64,000 bases of DNA from Oscillospiraceae bacterium. Lineage in GTDB: Bacteria > Bacillota > Clostridia > Oscillospirales > Ruminococcaceae. The translations under genes and the position numbers were made by a program. The stretch spans positions 1,736,001 to 1,800,000 of the forward strand of contig CP107211.1 in the NCBI GenBank assembly GCA_025757845.1. The letters are read 5' to 3'. The notes under the pieces are model-generated. The model was given only the letters and a program-made list of their open reading frames with translations. It was not told the DNA's origin and ran no database searches. Below are positions 26,781 to 35,946 of the stretch, piece after piece (position 1 is the stretch's first letter; the number at the start of each line of letters is the position of its first letter).

Positions 26781-28787
26781 TTACCACACCTGATCCTCAC
26801 TGCGGGTCTCCTTGATCCAGCCCAGCTGATAGGCCGTTACCAGCTGTTTGAGATCGTGCACCCGCTCCCGCAGCACCTCGCCCTCGTCGGTGTCCTCCAC
26901 CAGGATGCGGTGGTTCTCGGTCTCCAGAATGTTTTTCTGGGAAATGATATCCAGGTTTTCACTCACCGCCTTTTCGGCACTCTCAAAGGGCTGGTGAGTG
27001 CGCAGCGACATGGAGCGGCTGGAATACACCAGCGTGTAGCCCGCAATGCCGGTTTTTTCGTGGTAGGCACGACAGAACCCACCGTCGATCACCACCAGAC
27101 GGCCGCCGCCCTTGATGGGGCTCTCGCCGTTCTTTTCCCGCACGGGGACGTGGCCGTTGACGATGTGGCTGGTACCCGGCAGGCCGAACTCCGCCAGAAT
27201 GCGGCGGCAGGCGGCCTCGTCGTTGTACCAGGTATAGTAGGGATCCTTGATCTCCTCATGGGTGGCGGGGTCTGCCACATACAGCCGCTCGAAGGTGGTC
27301 ATAGCGCTGCGGCCGAACAGCGGTGACAACCGCCCGCACCACAGATACCACAAAAAATCCTGTCCGTTCTGGCGTTCGGCGCTGCCCTCCGGCGCGTAAT
27401 AGCCCCGCCGGGCCCGGGCATCGCAGTAATCCATCAAGGCACGGCCGGAATAGCGTCGCCCCTCAAAGCGTTCCACCGCAAAACTGCCCTTTGCGGTCAT
27501 GGGCACCACACCGTGGTACAGCAGGTTGCCATTTTCAATGTGGTACACACTGCCCTTTGCATAGAGGAATTCCACATGCTGCTGCAGCTTTTCGCTCTGG
27601 CGGAAGGACTGTACCAGCTTGCGCAGCACCAGCTTTTCGTCGTCGTTCAGGGCCGCCGGATCGGCAGGGTCCACTGTGGGGAAGGCCGTGTCCCGCAGCG
27701 GGTAATCCTGTTCGCCAACACGAACCGTGTGGTGTGCCCAGTCGATGCGGCGCAAAAAGTCCCGCCCCTGCATTTGGAAGTCCGGGTTGCGGTCGATGAC
27801 CTGACATTCCAGCTTGAACATCAGGATGCTGATGGCCTTGTGCATCACCGCGCAGCGGTGCAGCATGCCCTTGGTATAGGGACCGCGGGCCGCGTCGGTG
27901 TGGGGCATCCAGATGGACAGATCGTCCTCCCCATAGAACTGCTCGGCCATGCGCTGCAGATGCCGCAGGTTGATGCCGTAGCAATCCTCGAGCATGCCGT
28001 GGTTGTGATAGGCCAGCGTGGTCTTGAGCACCGTGCAGATGCAGATGGGGCTTCCGGCGGCGGCACCCATCCACACCACGTCGTGGTTGCCCCACTGGAT
28101 GTCCACGTTGTGGTGGCGCATGAGCAGATCCAGAATGATGTCCGGGCGCGGGCCACGGTCAAACAGGTCGCCCACGATGTGCAGCTTGTCCACCGCCAGA
28201 TGCTTGATCAGCTCGCACAGCCGCACGATGAAACGGTCTGCCCTGCCGTTCTCGATGATGCTGCCCACGATCTGCCCATAATACAGGTCTTTGTCGTGGT
28301 CCTCAAAATGGGCGTGGAGCAGCTCGTCCAGGATATAGCCGCAGCTGGCCGGCAGGCACTGCCGCACATGGTCGCGGGTGTGTTTGGACGATACCAGCCG
28401 ACAGATGTCAATGAGCCGCAGCAGGGTGTCGGTGTACCACTGGTCCAGCTTTTCTTCGCTGGTGCAGCGGTTCTTGAGCTGCGGCAGCTTTTCGTTGGGG
28501 TAGTAGATCAGGGTGGCCAGCTCCGCACGGGTCTGTTCCGGGATGGCATCCCCCAGCACCAGGTCCACTTTTTCACGGATGACCCCGGAGGCAGAGTTCA
28601 GGATGTGGACAAAGGCTTCGTTTTCGCCGTGCAGGTCGCTCATGAAATGTTCGGTGCCCTTGGGCAGCTTGAGCAGGGCCTGTGTACTGATGATCTCGCT
28701 GGCCGCCGCAGCCTGCGAAGGGTAATCCCGCGAGAGCAGGGTCAGATATTTGAGGTTATCGCGGATCTCATCGTTCTCGGTGCGCAT
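26781..28787 (-). CDS. fbp: Fructose-1,6-bisphosphatase, class III
   Basis: A 668-residue class III (Firmicutes-type) FBPase, a member of the calcineurin-like phosphoesterase group and unrelated to class I Fbp. It dephosphorylates fructose-1,6-bisphosphate in gluconeogenesis. Metal-binding motifs MSDLHGENEAF near residue 49, VGDLFDRGPR near 210 and GNHDV near 240 are present, and HIVNGHVPV near 545 completes the site. Length matches the family. GGAGGAACCCTC precedes the ATG. It is divergent from the radical SAM gene. Confidence 0.96.
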   Translation of the reverse strand: MRTENDEIRDNLKYLTLLSRDYPSQAAAASEIISTQALLKLPKGTEHFMSDLHGENEAFVHILNSASGVIREKVDLVLGDAIPEQTRAELATLIYYPNEKLPQLKNRCTSEEKLDQWYTDTLLRLIDICRLVSSKHTRDHVRQCLPASCGYILDELLHAHFEDHDKDLYYGQIVGSIIENGRADRFIVRLCELIKHLAVDKLHIVGDLFDRGPRPDIILDLLMRHHNVDIQWGNHDVVWMGAAAGSPICICTVLKTTLAYHNHGMLEDCYGINLRHLQRMAEQFYGEDDLSIWMPHTDAARGPYTKGMLHRCAVMHKAISILMFKLECQVIDRNPDFQMQGRDFLRRIDWAHHTVRVGEQDYPLRDTAFPTVDPADPAALNDDEKLVLRKLVQSFRQSEKLQQHVEFLYAKGSVYHIENGNLLYHGVVPMTAKGSFAVERFEGRRYSGRALMDYCDARARRGYYAPEGSAERQNGQDFLWYLWCGRLSPLFGRSAMTTFERLYVADPATHEEIKDPYYTWYNDEAACRRILAEFGLPGTSHIVNGHVPVREKNGESPIKGGGRLVVIDGGFCRAYHEKTGIAGYTLVYSSRSMSLRTHQPFESAEKAVSENLDIISQKNILETENHRILVEDTDEGEVLRERVHDLKQLVTAYQLGWIKETRSEDQVW

Positions 28788-28820
28788 GAGGGTTCCTCCC
28801 GAAAGCAGTTATTCTCTTTT

Positions 28821-28857
28821 TATAGTATAGCACGACCCGTATAAAATGTGATATACT
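28821..28857. promoter_or_regulatory. Divergent promoter region fbp / radical SAM gene
   Basis: TATACT boxes occur on both strands within about 35 bp (complement of AGTATA near 28825 for fbp; TATACT near 28852 for the plus-strand gene). The -35 regions are poor. Confidence 0.4.
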
Positions 28858-28894
28858 GGGGGCAACAAACTTTACACAAAGGACTTTGGATATT

Positions 28895-29815
28895 ATGCCG
28901 AAAACCGATCTTGTCTCTCCGCCCTCCCACTGCGCCCTGTGCCCCCGCCGCTGCGGGGTGGACCGGGCTGCCGGAGCCGTGGGCTTCTGCGGCGCGGGCC
29001 GCACCCTGAAAGCCGCCCGCGCTGCCCTGCATTTCTGGGAGGAGCCCTGCATCAGCGGCACCCGTGGCAGCGGCACCGTGTTCTTTTCCGGCTGCACCCT
29101 CAAGTGCTGCTTCTGCCAGAACTACCCCATCAGCGCCGAAGGGCTGGGCAAGGAGATCAGCGTGGAGCATCTGGCCGAAATCTTTCTCAGCCTGCAGGCA
29201 CAGGGAGCCCACAACATCAATCTGGTCACGCCGGGCCAGTGGCGGCCCTGGATCACTTCCGCACTGGACCTTGCCCGGGCACAGGGCCTGCATCTGCCCA
29301 TTGTGTGCAACACCGGCGGCTATGAGACCGTGGAGAATGTGGAGGCCTGGCGCGGGTACATCGACATCTGGCTGGCCGATCTGAAATACGTCTCCCCCGC
29401 CCTGTCGGCGGAACTTTCCGCCGCACCGGACTACTTTGCTCAGGCAAAACCCGCCATTGAAGCCATGATGGCCCAGGCCGGGCACCCGGTATTCGACGCC
29501 GACGGCATCCTGCAGCGGGGCGTCATCCTGCGGCATCTGGCGCTGCCGGGCCATGTGGACGACAGCTTTGCCGTGCTGGACCAGATGGCCGCCTGGAACG
29601 ATGCCGACCCGGGGTGCTTCCTGCCCAGCGTCATGAGCCAGTATACGCCGTTCTACAAGGCCGCGGAGCACGGCATCGGGCGGCGCATCACCACCTATGA
29701 GTACCACCGGGTGGTGAACTACGCCATGGACAAGGGCCTTGTGCAGGGCTACATGCAGCAGAAGAGCAGTGCCAAGGAGGAATACACCCCCAGCTTTGAC
29801 CTGACGGGGGTGTAA
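28895..29815 (+). CDS. Radical SAM protein, PflX/PflA-like (COG1313 type)
   Basis: A 306-residue radical SAM protein. The cluster motif is C67-x3-C71-x2-C74 in GCTLKCCFCQNY. An N-terminal CALCPRRCGVDR...GFCGAG segment binds further metal, typical of the COG1313 PflX-like group, whose target is not known. ATG 28895 is preferred over an upstream TTG on spacing from AAAGGAC. The following intergenic region belongs to kdgK. Confidence 0.85.
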   Translation: MPKTDLVSPPSHCALCPRRCGVDRAAGAVGFCGAGRTLKAARAALHFWEEPCISGTRGSGTVFFSGCTLKCCFCQNYPISAEGLGKEISVEHLAEIFLSLQAQGAHNINLVTPGQWRPWITSALDLARAQGLHLPIVCNTGGYETVENVEAWRGYIDIWLADLKYVSPALSAELSAAPDYFAQAKPAIEAMMAQAGHPVFDADGILQRGVILRHLALPGHVDDSFAVLDQMAAWNDADPGCFLPSVMSQYTPFYKAAEHGIGRRITTYEYHRVVNYAMDKGLVQGYMQQKSSAKEEYTPSFDLTGV

Positions 29816-29867
29816 CGCGAATTCTCTCTTTTCGTCAAACTACCCAAATTTCGGTTCTTATTTTCTC

Positions 29868-29916
29868 TTGCATTCCCGCGCAAATGCTTGCATTCCGGCG
29901 GTGCGCGCACTATAAT
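29868..29916 (+). promoter_or_regulatory. kdgK promoter with tandem operator-like repeats
   Basis: TTGCAT (29888-29893), 17-bp spacer, TATAAT (29911-29916). TTGCATTCCSGCG occurs twice in direct orientation, at 29868-29880 and 29888-29900, exactly 20 bp apart, the second overlapping the -35. This looks like a regulator-binding array. Confidence 0.65.
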
Positions 29917-29985
29917 GGTTACATGGATACAACGATGTGTCAAAAGGATCCACGGTGAGTTTTTTACAATATCAGGAGGACCGTT

Positions 29986-31074
29986 ATGGAACATTTCAAT
30001 CCCATCCTTGGCAGCGAGACCACCGGCCAGAAATTCATCACCTGCGGCGAGATCATGCTGCGTCTGACCCCGCCGAACTACGAAAAGATCCGCATGGCGT
30101 CTGCCTTTGAGGCCAGCTACGGCGGCAGTGAGGCCAACATTGCGCTGGCTCTGGCAAACCTGGGTGTGGATAGCACCTTCTTCAGCGTGGTGCCCAACAA
30201 CAGCCTGGGCAAAAGCGCCGTGCGCTGGCTGCGCTCCAACGACGTGCACTGCACCCCCATGATCCTCACCGAGCCGGACGAGACCCCCTCGAACCGTCTG
30301 GGTACTTACTATCTGGAGACCGGCTACGGCATCCGGCCGTCCAAGGTCATCTACGACCGCAAGCACAGTGTCATCACTGAGTATGACTTCTCGCAGGTGG
30401 ATCTGGACGCCCTGCTGGACGGCTTTCACTGGCTGCATCTCAGCGGCATTACCCCGGCACTGGCTCCCAACTGCCGCAGCCTGATCCTGGACATGCTCAA
30501 GGTGGCCAAAAAGAAGGGCCTGACCGTGAGCTTTGACGGCAACTTCCGCTCCACCCTATGGACCTGGGAAGAGGCCCGCGACTTCTGCACCGAGTGCCTG
30601 CCCTACGTGGATGTGCTGCTGGGCATTGAGCCCTATCACCTGTGGAAGGACGAGAACGACCACAGCAAGGGTGACTGGAAGGACGGCGTGCCCCTGCAGC
30701 CCAGCTACGAGCAGCAGGACGAGATCTTCCAGCACTTCATTGAGCGCTACCCCAACCTGAAGTGCATCGCCCGCCATGTGCGTTATGCTCACAGCGGCAG
30801 CGAAAACAGCCTGAAGGCCTTTATGTGGTACGACGGCCACACCTTCGAGAGCAAGCTGTTCACCTTCAACATTCTGGACCGCGTGGGCGGCGGCGACGCC
30901 TTCGCCAGCGGCCTGATCTATGCCATGCTGCACAACTACAAAGCCATGGATATGATCAACTTTGCCGTGGCCAGCAGCGCCATCAAGCACACCATCCACG
31001 GCGATGCCAACATCACCGACGATGTGAGCAGCATCCGCAATCTGATGAATATGAACTACGACATCAAGCGGTAA
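29986..31074 (+). CDS. kdgK: PfkB-family sugar kinase, probable 2-keto-3-deoxygluconate kinase
   Basis: A 362-residue PfkB kinase. It has CGEIMLRLTPPNYE at the start, the glycine pair in YGGSEANIALALANLG near 45, and the signature DRVGGGDAFASGL near 300 with the catalytic Asp. The sequence fits the KDG kinases of Clostridia, which make 2-keto-3-deoxy-6-phosphogluconate from pectin and uronate breakdown; other keto-sugars cannot be excluded. AGGAGG precedes the ATG. A single-gene unit with a strong promoter and terminator. Confidence 0.88.
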   Translation: MEHFNPILGSETTGQKFITCGEIMLRLTPPNYEKIRMASAFEASYGGSEANIALALANLGVDSTFFSVVPNNSLGKSAVRWLRSNDVHCTPMILTEPDETPSNRLGTYYLETGYGIRPSKVIYDRKHSVITEYDFSQVDLDALLDGFHWLHLSGITPALAPNCRSLILDMLKVAKKKGLTVSFDGNFRSTLWTWEEARDFCTECLPYVDVLLGIEPYHLWKDENDHSKGDWKDGVPLQPSYEQQDEIFQHFIERYPNLKCIARHVRYAHSGSENSLKAFMWYDGHTFESKLFTFNILDRVGGGDAFASGLIYAMLHNYKAMDMINFAVASSAIKHTIHGDANITDDVSSIRNLMNMNYDIKR

Positions 31075-31091
31075 TTCACCGCACGATGCAG

Positions 31092-31126
31092 CAGGGCCTG
31101 CCGGTTTTCCGGCAGGCCCTGTTTGT
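31092..31126 (+). terminator. Terminator of kdgK
   Basis: A 13-bp perfect stem CAGGGCCTGCCGG/CCGGCAGGCCCTG with TTTT loop, followed by TTTGTTT. Confidence 0.88.
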
Positions 31127-31136
31127 TTCCGGTGCG

Positions 31137-31170
31137 CAAAAAAGGCACCCACCCCGGAGGGCAGGTGCCT
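31137..31170 (-). terminator. Terminator of the ABC importer operon
   Basis: GGCACC...GGTGCC on the minus strand followed by TTTTTTG. Confidence 0.75.
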
Positions 31171-31182
31171 GTGCAGCTGTGC

Positions 31183-31980
31183 TCAGTTGGAAAGGATCAT
31201 GCGGTCGTTGGCAAACTCACCGCCGCTGGCGATCTGGAACTTGGCCAACAGGTCGCTGACGTGCAGGTTCTTTTTCTCTTCCCCGGACACGTCGTAGATG
31301 ATGTGACCCTCATACATCATGATCAGGCGGTTGCCATACTTGATAGCATCCTTCATGTTGTGGGTGATCATCATGGTGGTCAGATGGTTTTCCTCCACGA
31401 TCTTAGCGGAGAGGGTCAGCACCTTGAGCGCGGTCTTGGGGTCCAGTGCTGCCGTGTGCTCGTCCAGCAGCAGGAGCTTCGGCTTATTCATGGTAGCCAT
31501 GAGCAGGGTCAGCGCCTGTCGCTGACCGCCGGAAAGCAGGCCCACACGGGCGGTCAGCCGGTCCTCCAGGCCCAGGTCCAGCGTCTTGAGCAGCTCACGG
31601 TACTGTTCCCGCTCGGCCTTGGTGATGCCGATGCGCAGGGTGCGCCGCTTGCCGCGCCGGGCAGCCAGCGCCAGGTTCTCTTCGATCTGCATCGTGGCGG
31701 CGGTGCCGGTCATGGGGTCCTGGAACACGCGGCCGATGTAGGCAGCGCGCTGATGCTCGCTCAGGCGGGTGACGTCTACGCCGTCAATGAGGATCTTGCC
31801 CTCGTCCACCGGCCATACACCGGCCACAGCGTTCAGCATCGTGGACTTGCCTGCGCCGTTGCCGCCGATAACCGTGACAAAGTCACCTTCGTTCAGCTTC
31901 AGGTTCAGGCCATTCAGCGCCATTTTCTGGTTGACCGTGCCTGCGTTGAAGGTTTTGGAAACATTCTGGATCTCAAGCAT
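31183..31980 (-). CDS. ABC transporter ATP-binding protein (COG1101 type)
   Basis: A 265-residue ATPase with Walker A GGNGAGKST (39-47), signature LSGGQRQALTLLMA near 150 and Walker B LLLLDEHTAALDP. The His after Asp-Glu in Walker B (DEH instead of DEP) is a feature of this group. It energises the adjacent permease. Start at 31980 (MLEIQ) gives a 9-nt gap from AAGGAGG; an ATG three codons earlier is too close to it. It overlaps the permease stop by 8 nt. Confidence 0.9.
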   Translation of the reverse strand: MLEIQNVSKTFNAGTVNQKMALNGLNLKLNEGDFVTVIGGNGAGKSTMLNAVAGVWPVDEGKILIDGVDVTRLSEHQRAAYIGRVFQDPMTGTAATMQIEENLALAARRGKRRTLRIGITKAEREQYRELLKTLDLGLEDRLTARVGLLSGGQRQALTLLMATMNKPKLLLLDEHTAALDPKTALKVLTLSAKIVEENHLTTMMITHNMKDAIKYGNRLIMMYEGHIIYDVSGEEKKNLHVSDLLAKFQIASGGEFANDRMILSN

Positions 31981-32917
31981 TTTTTGCATCCTCCTTCTGT
32001 GCCTTTTTGACCGGCTTCGAGAAGTATTTGCTCTTCCAGTACGGCACGGCCAGGAACACGGCCACCACAGAAGCGCTGAGCAGCTTGAGCAGGTTTGCGT
32101 CAAAGCCAAGGGTCAGCACCAACTGGATGACAACATAGTAGATGATGGCACCGATGGAGACCGACACCAGCTTGAGGGCAAAGTTGTGGAAAATGCGGCT
32201 AAATACGGCTTCGCCAATGATGACGGCGGCCAGACCGATGACGATGGCACCGCGGCCCATGCCCACATCCGCAAAGCCCTGATACTGGCTCAGCAGAGCA
32301 CCGGACAGGGCCACCAGTGCGTTGGACACGGCCAGACCCAGCACGATGTTGAAGTTGGTGTTGATGCCCTGTGCACGGGACATGGCGGGGTTGGAACCGG
32401 TGGCACGGATGGCACAGCCCAGCTCGGTGCCGAAGAACCAGTACAGCACGCCGATGACCACCGCCGTGACCAGAATGATCATGATGATGGGGTTGTGCAG
32501 GGCAAATTCCTTGACCCAGCGCAGGGAGATGAGCAGGCCGTACTTGTCCACGTTGATGGACTGGTTGGCCTTGCCCATGATCTTCAGGTTGATGGAGTAC
32601 AGAGCCAGCTGAGTCAGGATGCCGGCCAGAATGGCGGGGATGCCCATAAAGGTGTGCAGCAGGCCGGTGACAAGGCCGGTGGCCAGACCGGCCAGCACCG
32701 CCACCAGCAGTGCCAGCCAGACGTTCATGCCGGAAAGCAGGCACATGACGCACACAGCACCGCCGGTGCCGAAAGAGCCGTCCACGGTCAGGTCGGCCAC
32801 GTCCAGAATGCGGTAGGTCAGGTATACGCCAATGGCCATGATGCCCCAGATCAGGCCCTGCGCACAGGCACCCGGCAGAGCACCCGGCAGGTTGGCAAGT
32901 CTTGCAATGATCTCCAA
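31973..32917 (-). CDS. ABC transporter permease (COG4120 type)
   Basis: A 314-residue permease of the branched-chain-permease superfamily, with about eight hydrophobic segments. YRILDVADLTVDGSFGTGGAV near 45 and the conserved ATGSNPAMSRAQGIN loop near 185 mark this group. It is co-encoded with the ATPase and the binding protein. The class is linked to tryptophan or tyrosine uptake in some streptococci; the substrate here is unknown. Confidence 0.9.
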   Translation of the reverse strand: MEIIARLANLPGALPGACAQGLIWGIMAIGVYLTYRILDVADLTVDGSFGTGGAVCVMCLLSGMNVWLALLVAVLAGLATGLVTGLLHTFMGIPAILAGILTQLALYSINLKIMGKANQSINVDKYGLLISLRWVKEFALHNPIIMIILVTAVVIGVLYWFFGTELGCAIRATGSNPAMSRAQGINTNFNIVLGLAVSNALVALSGALLSQYQGFADVGMGRGAIVIGLAAVIIGEAVFSRIFHNFALKLVSVSIGAIIYYVVIQLVLTLGFDANLLKLLSASVVAVFLAVPYWKSKYFSKPVKKAQKEDAKNA

Positions 32918-32961
32918 AACAATTTCCTCCTAAACGTTACACTTTTTTATCTCCCGTTTTG

Positions 32962-33010
32962 ATACGGGAAAGCGGAGAAGAGTAAAAATATGCTCTCCTC
33001 CGCTATTTTC
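32962..33010 (-). terminator. Hairpin between binding-protein and permease genes
   Basis: AGCGGAG-GAGAG...CTCTT-CTCCGCT on the minus strand with a 10-nt loop, followed by a second CCCGT/ACGGG hairpin and an A-rich tract. Likely a partial terminator or mRNA stabiliser that lets the binding protein be made in excess. Confidence 0.55.
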
Positions 33011-33029
33011 GTTTTGGTTCCCGCTGTTG

Positions 33030-34061
33030 TCAGGCTTCGATCTCTACATAGCCTTCCGGCACGGTCAGGCCCAGATCATCGCAGATGGCCTTGTTGTACT
33101 TCTTGGTCACGTCGGTGTACTCGATGGGCATGGTGGAGATATCGCTCTCGCCGTTCAGGATCTTGACGGCCATCTCACCGGTGGTGTAGCCCAGATCATA
33201 GTAGCTGATGGACAGGGTGGCCACGCCGCAGCCGGAGCAGATGCCCTCCTCACCGGCGAACACGGGCTTCTTGGCCGGGCGGCAGATGCCGTCCACGATG
33301 CCGGTATTGGCGGCAACGGTGTTGTCAGTGGGCACATACAGGGCATCGTTCTCATCGGCCGCTTTCTGGCACACAGAGGACAGATCGTTGGAGTCGGAGA
33401 ATGCGTACTGGGTAGCGGTCACACCCTTGGTCTCCAGGTACTTCTGGACCTCGTCCACCTGATACTGGCTGTTGGCCTCAGCGGAGCAGTACAGCAGGCC
33501 CACCTTCTTGGCGTCCGGCATCCACTCCACGATCATATCCGCCTGCTGATCCAGCGGGGCCAGATCGGAGGTGCCGGAGACGTTGCCGCCCACGGTGCCG
33601 GAGAAGTTATCCAGACCCAGCGCCACGCCGTACTCGGTGACCGAGGTGCCCAGCACCGGGATGGTGTTGGTGGCAGCCTGAGCCGCCTGCAGAGCGGGGG
33701 TCGCGTTGGCCATGATCAGATCCACACCGGAAGAAACAAAGCCGTTGGTGATGGTAGCGCAGGTTGCGGAGTCGCCCTGTGCATTCTGGAAGTCGAAGGT
33801 AACGTTGTCGCCAAAGGCAGCCGTCAGGGCATCCTCAAAGCCCTGGGTGGCAGCATCCAGAGCGGCGTGCTGCACCAGCTGGCAGATGCCAACGGTGAAC
33901 TTCTGGCCGTCAGCCGCTGCAGAAACAGAAGCTGCGGTGGAGGAAGCCACGGAAGAAGCAGCTGCGGAGGAAGCGGAAGAACCGCCACAGGCAGACAGAG
34001 CAGCGGCGGCACCGCAGGCAGCGGCGGCAGCCAGGAACGAACGACGAGTGATCTTACGCAT
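33030..34061 (-). CDS. ABC transporter substrate-binding lipoprotein (COG2984 type)
   Basis: A 343-residue binding protein. The N-terminus MRKITRRSFLAAAAACG resembles a twin-arginine signal, and LSAC at residues 22-25 is a lipobox, so it may be exported folded and lipidated. A Ser/Ala-rich linker (26-50) precedes the binding domain, which starts FTVGICQLVQHAALDAA and has DLIMANATPALQAA, typical of the COG2984/TrpX-like family. First gene of the importer operon, with a long hairpin in its leader. Confidence 0.92.
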   Translation of the reverse strand: MRKITRRSFLAAAAACGAAAALSACGGSSASSAAASSVASSTAASVSAAADGQKFTVGICQLVQHAALDAATQGFEDALTAAFGDNVTFDFQNAQGDSATCATITNGFVSSGVDLIMANATPALQAAQAATNTIPVLGTSVTEYGVALGLDNFSGTVGGNVSGTSDLAPLDQQADMIVEWMPDAKKVGLLYCSAEANSQYQVDEVQKYLETKGVTATQYAFSDSNDLSSVCQKAADENDALYVPTDNTVAANTGIVDGICRPAKKPVFAGEEGICSGCGVATLSISYYDLGYTTGEMAVKILNGESDISTMPIEYTDVTKKYNKAICDDLGLTVPEGYVEIEA

Positions 34062-34085
34062 TTTGATTTCTCTCCTCTATACATT

Positions 34086-34123
34086 GCAGTTCGTGCGGCC
34101 ACAGGCTGCCGCACGCGAACTGC
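34086..34123 (-). promoter_or_regulatory. Long hairpin in the 5' leader of the binding-protein gene
   Basis: GCAGTTCG-CGTGCGGC pairs with GCCGCACGAACTGC (one bulge) around an 8-nt loop, 25 nt ahead of the start codon. No T-run follows, so it is not an intrinsic terminator; it may stabilise the mRNA or bind a regulator. Confidence 0.5.
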
Positions 34124-34167
34124 TGAATTGTAAGCGAGCCAGAAACAGGTTTGCTTTACACTCGTGA

Positions 34168-34196
34168 AGTATAGCACACATTTCCCGGTAAAACAA
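34168..34196 (-). promoter_or_regulatory. Promoter of the ABC importer operon
   Basis: TTGTTT (34191-34196), 17-bp spacer, TATACT (34168-34173) on the minus strand. Confidence 0.65.
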
Positions 34197-34252
34197 TCCG
34201 CTTTTGCGCAAAAACGGCCCTTATTATCTATTATTTAAAACAGTTCCATCAA

Positions 34253-34978
34253 TTATTTTGATTGCACGTTTTGCTTTTGCTGGTAAGCCGTCAGTTTTGC
34301 CCAATCGGCTTTCAGACCGTGCAGGTTGGCTTCCAGCTGGGGCAGCCAGGGCTGTGCGTAGTCGTAGTGGTAATACAGTGCCTGCCACAGCTTTGCCTGG
34401 GCACGCCGCAGCAGCACCGGACTGAGCACCGCTTCCAGACGTTCCACCTCATCCTCCAGCTCCATGCAGGTCAATGCCCAGCGCACGTCCAGCGCCTCGC
34501 GGGCGGGCACGTCGTAGCGGGACAGGTAGTCCTGTACCCGGGCTTCGATCACCTGCCCTCCGCAGCCGGTAGGCTGCAAGAAGTAGCTCACCTGCCCTTC
34601 CCGGCTGATCTCCTGGGCCAGCGGGTAGAGCGCGCACACCAGCGGTTCCGCATCGTGGATGGCACAGTGGTTCTCGGTCAGGAACGGGCAGTTGCTGCGG
34701 TTCTCTTTGACCGGGGCCAGCCGCAGCACCGGCAGATGGCTCACCTGCCCGATGCTGGCCCGGCAATAGCCCCGGGCCACGATCTGCGGCGGCAGGCGCA
34801 GCCGGGCTGCAATGCGCCACAGGTCAAAACCAGATACTACGATATCTTCCCTGCCCCGGCAGCAGTCGCCGCATCCGGCGCAGGCAAAACAGAACTGCGC
34901 CTCCCGCTCCAGAAGCGGCATGGCCTCGGTGCGGGTAAAATCCACCTGCCCGCACAGGTCGATGTGGTCGTCACGCAT
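34253..34978 (-). CDS. YkgJ-family cysteine cluster protein
   Basis: A 241-residue protein with the Zn/Fe-chelating YkgJ cluster: FACAGCGDCCRG near residue 32, NCPFL and CAIHDAEPLVCALYPL (about 96-118), together the CxxCxxCC...C...C pattern of PF03692. Function unknown in the family, thought to bind a metal or Fe-S cluster. It stands alone between the importer operon and the XRE gene. Confidence 0.85.
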   Translation of the reverse strand: MRDDHIDLCGQVDFTRTEAMPLLEREAQFCFACAGCGDCCRGREDIVVSGFDLWRIAARLRLPPQIVARGYCRASIGQVSHLPVLRLAPVKENRSNCPFLTENHCAIHDAEPLVCALYPLAQEISREGQVSYFLQPTGCGGQVIEARVQDYLSRYDVPAREALDVRWALTCMELEDEVERLEAVLSPVLLRRAQAKLWQALYYHYDYAQPWLPQLEANLHGLKADWAKLTAYQQKQNVQSK

Positions 34979-35035
34979 GGATGATCTTCCTTCTTCCTGA
35001 ATGATATTGATTTTTATTGTATCACATTGCCGTCA

Positions 35036-35068
35036 AAAGCAAAAGGGAGCGTTTCCGCTCCCCTTGCG
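35036..35068 (-). terminator. Terminator of the XRE-family gene
   Basis: GGGGAGCG-GAAA-CGCTCCC on the minus strand followed by TTTTGCTTTT. Confidence 0.8.
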
Positions 35069-35076
35069 CTATCCTG

Positions 35077-35844
35077 TCATTGATACTTCTTTGCCGGGAT
35101 GACGATTGCGCCAAACAGCGATGCAATGTATCCGATAAACACTGCACGCCACACCTGCCATCCGGTGGCCTGTTCAAACACGACCGCCGCTGCCGTGCAG
35201 AGCGGTGTCAGGAGCATACTTACCACGCACCACACCCGCATTGCTTTGATCACATGGAGCCAGTTGCGGTTGTTGTAGTACACACCCGGAATATTCATGT
35301 GGATCGCGCCCTGTGCAAAATTGCAGACATGGTTTTCGTCATAATAGCGCGGCAATGTTTCCGGAATCCAGAACAAGGTGTAGGCCCCATATACGATGCC
35401 GAAGATCACGTTTATAATCAGCAGCATCATTGCCCCCTCGGTCCCGGCCAGCCCCACGGCCCAGACAACTGCGGTCTCTACAAGGCCAAGCACCACGCTG
35501 ACCCCATACAGCGGCAGAAACTTCTGCGTGCGGGCCTGGCGGCGCTCCGGCGGTTCTGCCGAAAAAATCAGTGCCTTGCGGATCAGTTCCTCTGTTTCCT
35601 CGCGGGTAAAGCGCTGCTCCTCCTCCACGCGGCAGCCCTGTAACAGCTCGGCCACGGTCACATTCAGCTGTTCGGCCAGCGGCACCAGCAGGGAGATATC
35701 CGGCACGCTCAAGCCGCGCTCCCATTTGCTGACGGCTTTATCCGAAACATACAGGCAGGCGGCAAGCTCCTTCTGGGTCATGCCCTTCTCCCTGCGCAGC
35801 TGTGCCAGAAAACTCCCAAAAGCGATCTTGTTCAGTTCGTACAT
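35077..35844 (-). CDS. XRE-family regulator with C-terminal membrane domain
   Basis: A 255-residue protein. Residues 8-65 form an XRE helix-turn-helix (MTQKELAACLYVSDKAVSKWERG, then PDISLLVPLAEQLNVT). A linker (70-110) leads to about four hydrophobic segments from residue 118 to the end. Membrane-bound XRE regulators of this type are common in Clostridia but their signals are unknown. Start at 35844 (MYELNK) with AAGGAGGAC upstream; a longer in-frame reading has no site. Confidence 0.85.
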   Translation of the reverse strand: MYELNKIAFGSFLAQLRREKGMTQKELAACLYVSDKAVSKWERGLSVPDISLLVPLAEQLNVTVAELLQGCRVEEEQRFTREETEELIRKALIFSAEPPERRQARTQKFLPLYGVSVVLGLVETAVVWAVGLAGTEGAMMLLIINVIFGIVYGAYTLFWIPETLPRYYDENHVCNFAQGAIHMNIPGVYYNNRNWLHVIKAMRVWCVVSMLLTPLCTAAAVVFEQATGWQVWRAVFIGYIASLFGAIVIPAKKYQ

Positions 35845-35946
35845 CGTTTTGTCCTCCTTGTGAGCCAGCAGTTCTGTTTGTGGATCCATTGTACCGGACC
35901 GGACATTCCCGCGCAACCGACTGGCGGTAGAATTGGCGCAAAACAG

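Noticed and set aside
34062..34200. T-box for the ABC importer, expected if it carried tryptophan
   Set aside because: No GGGTGGNACCGCG sequence or terminator was found in the leader.
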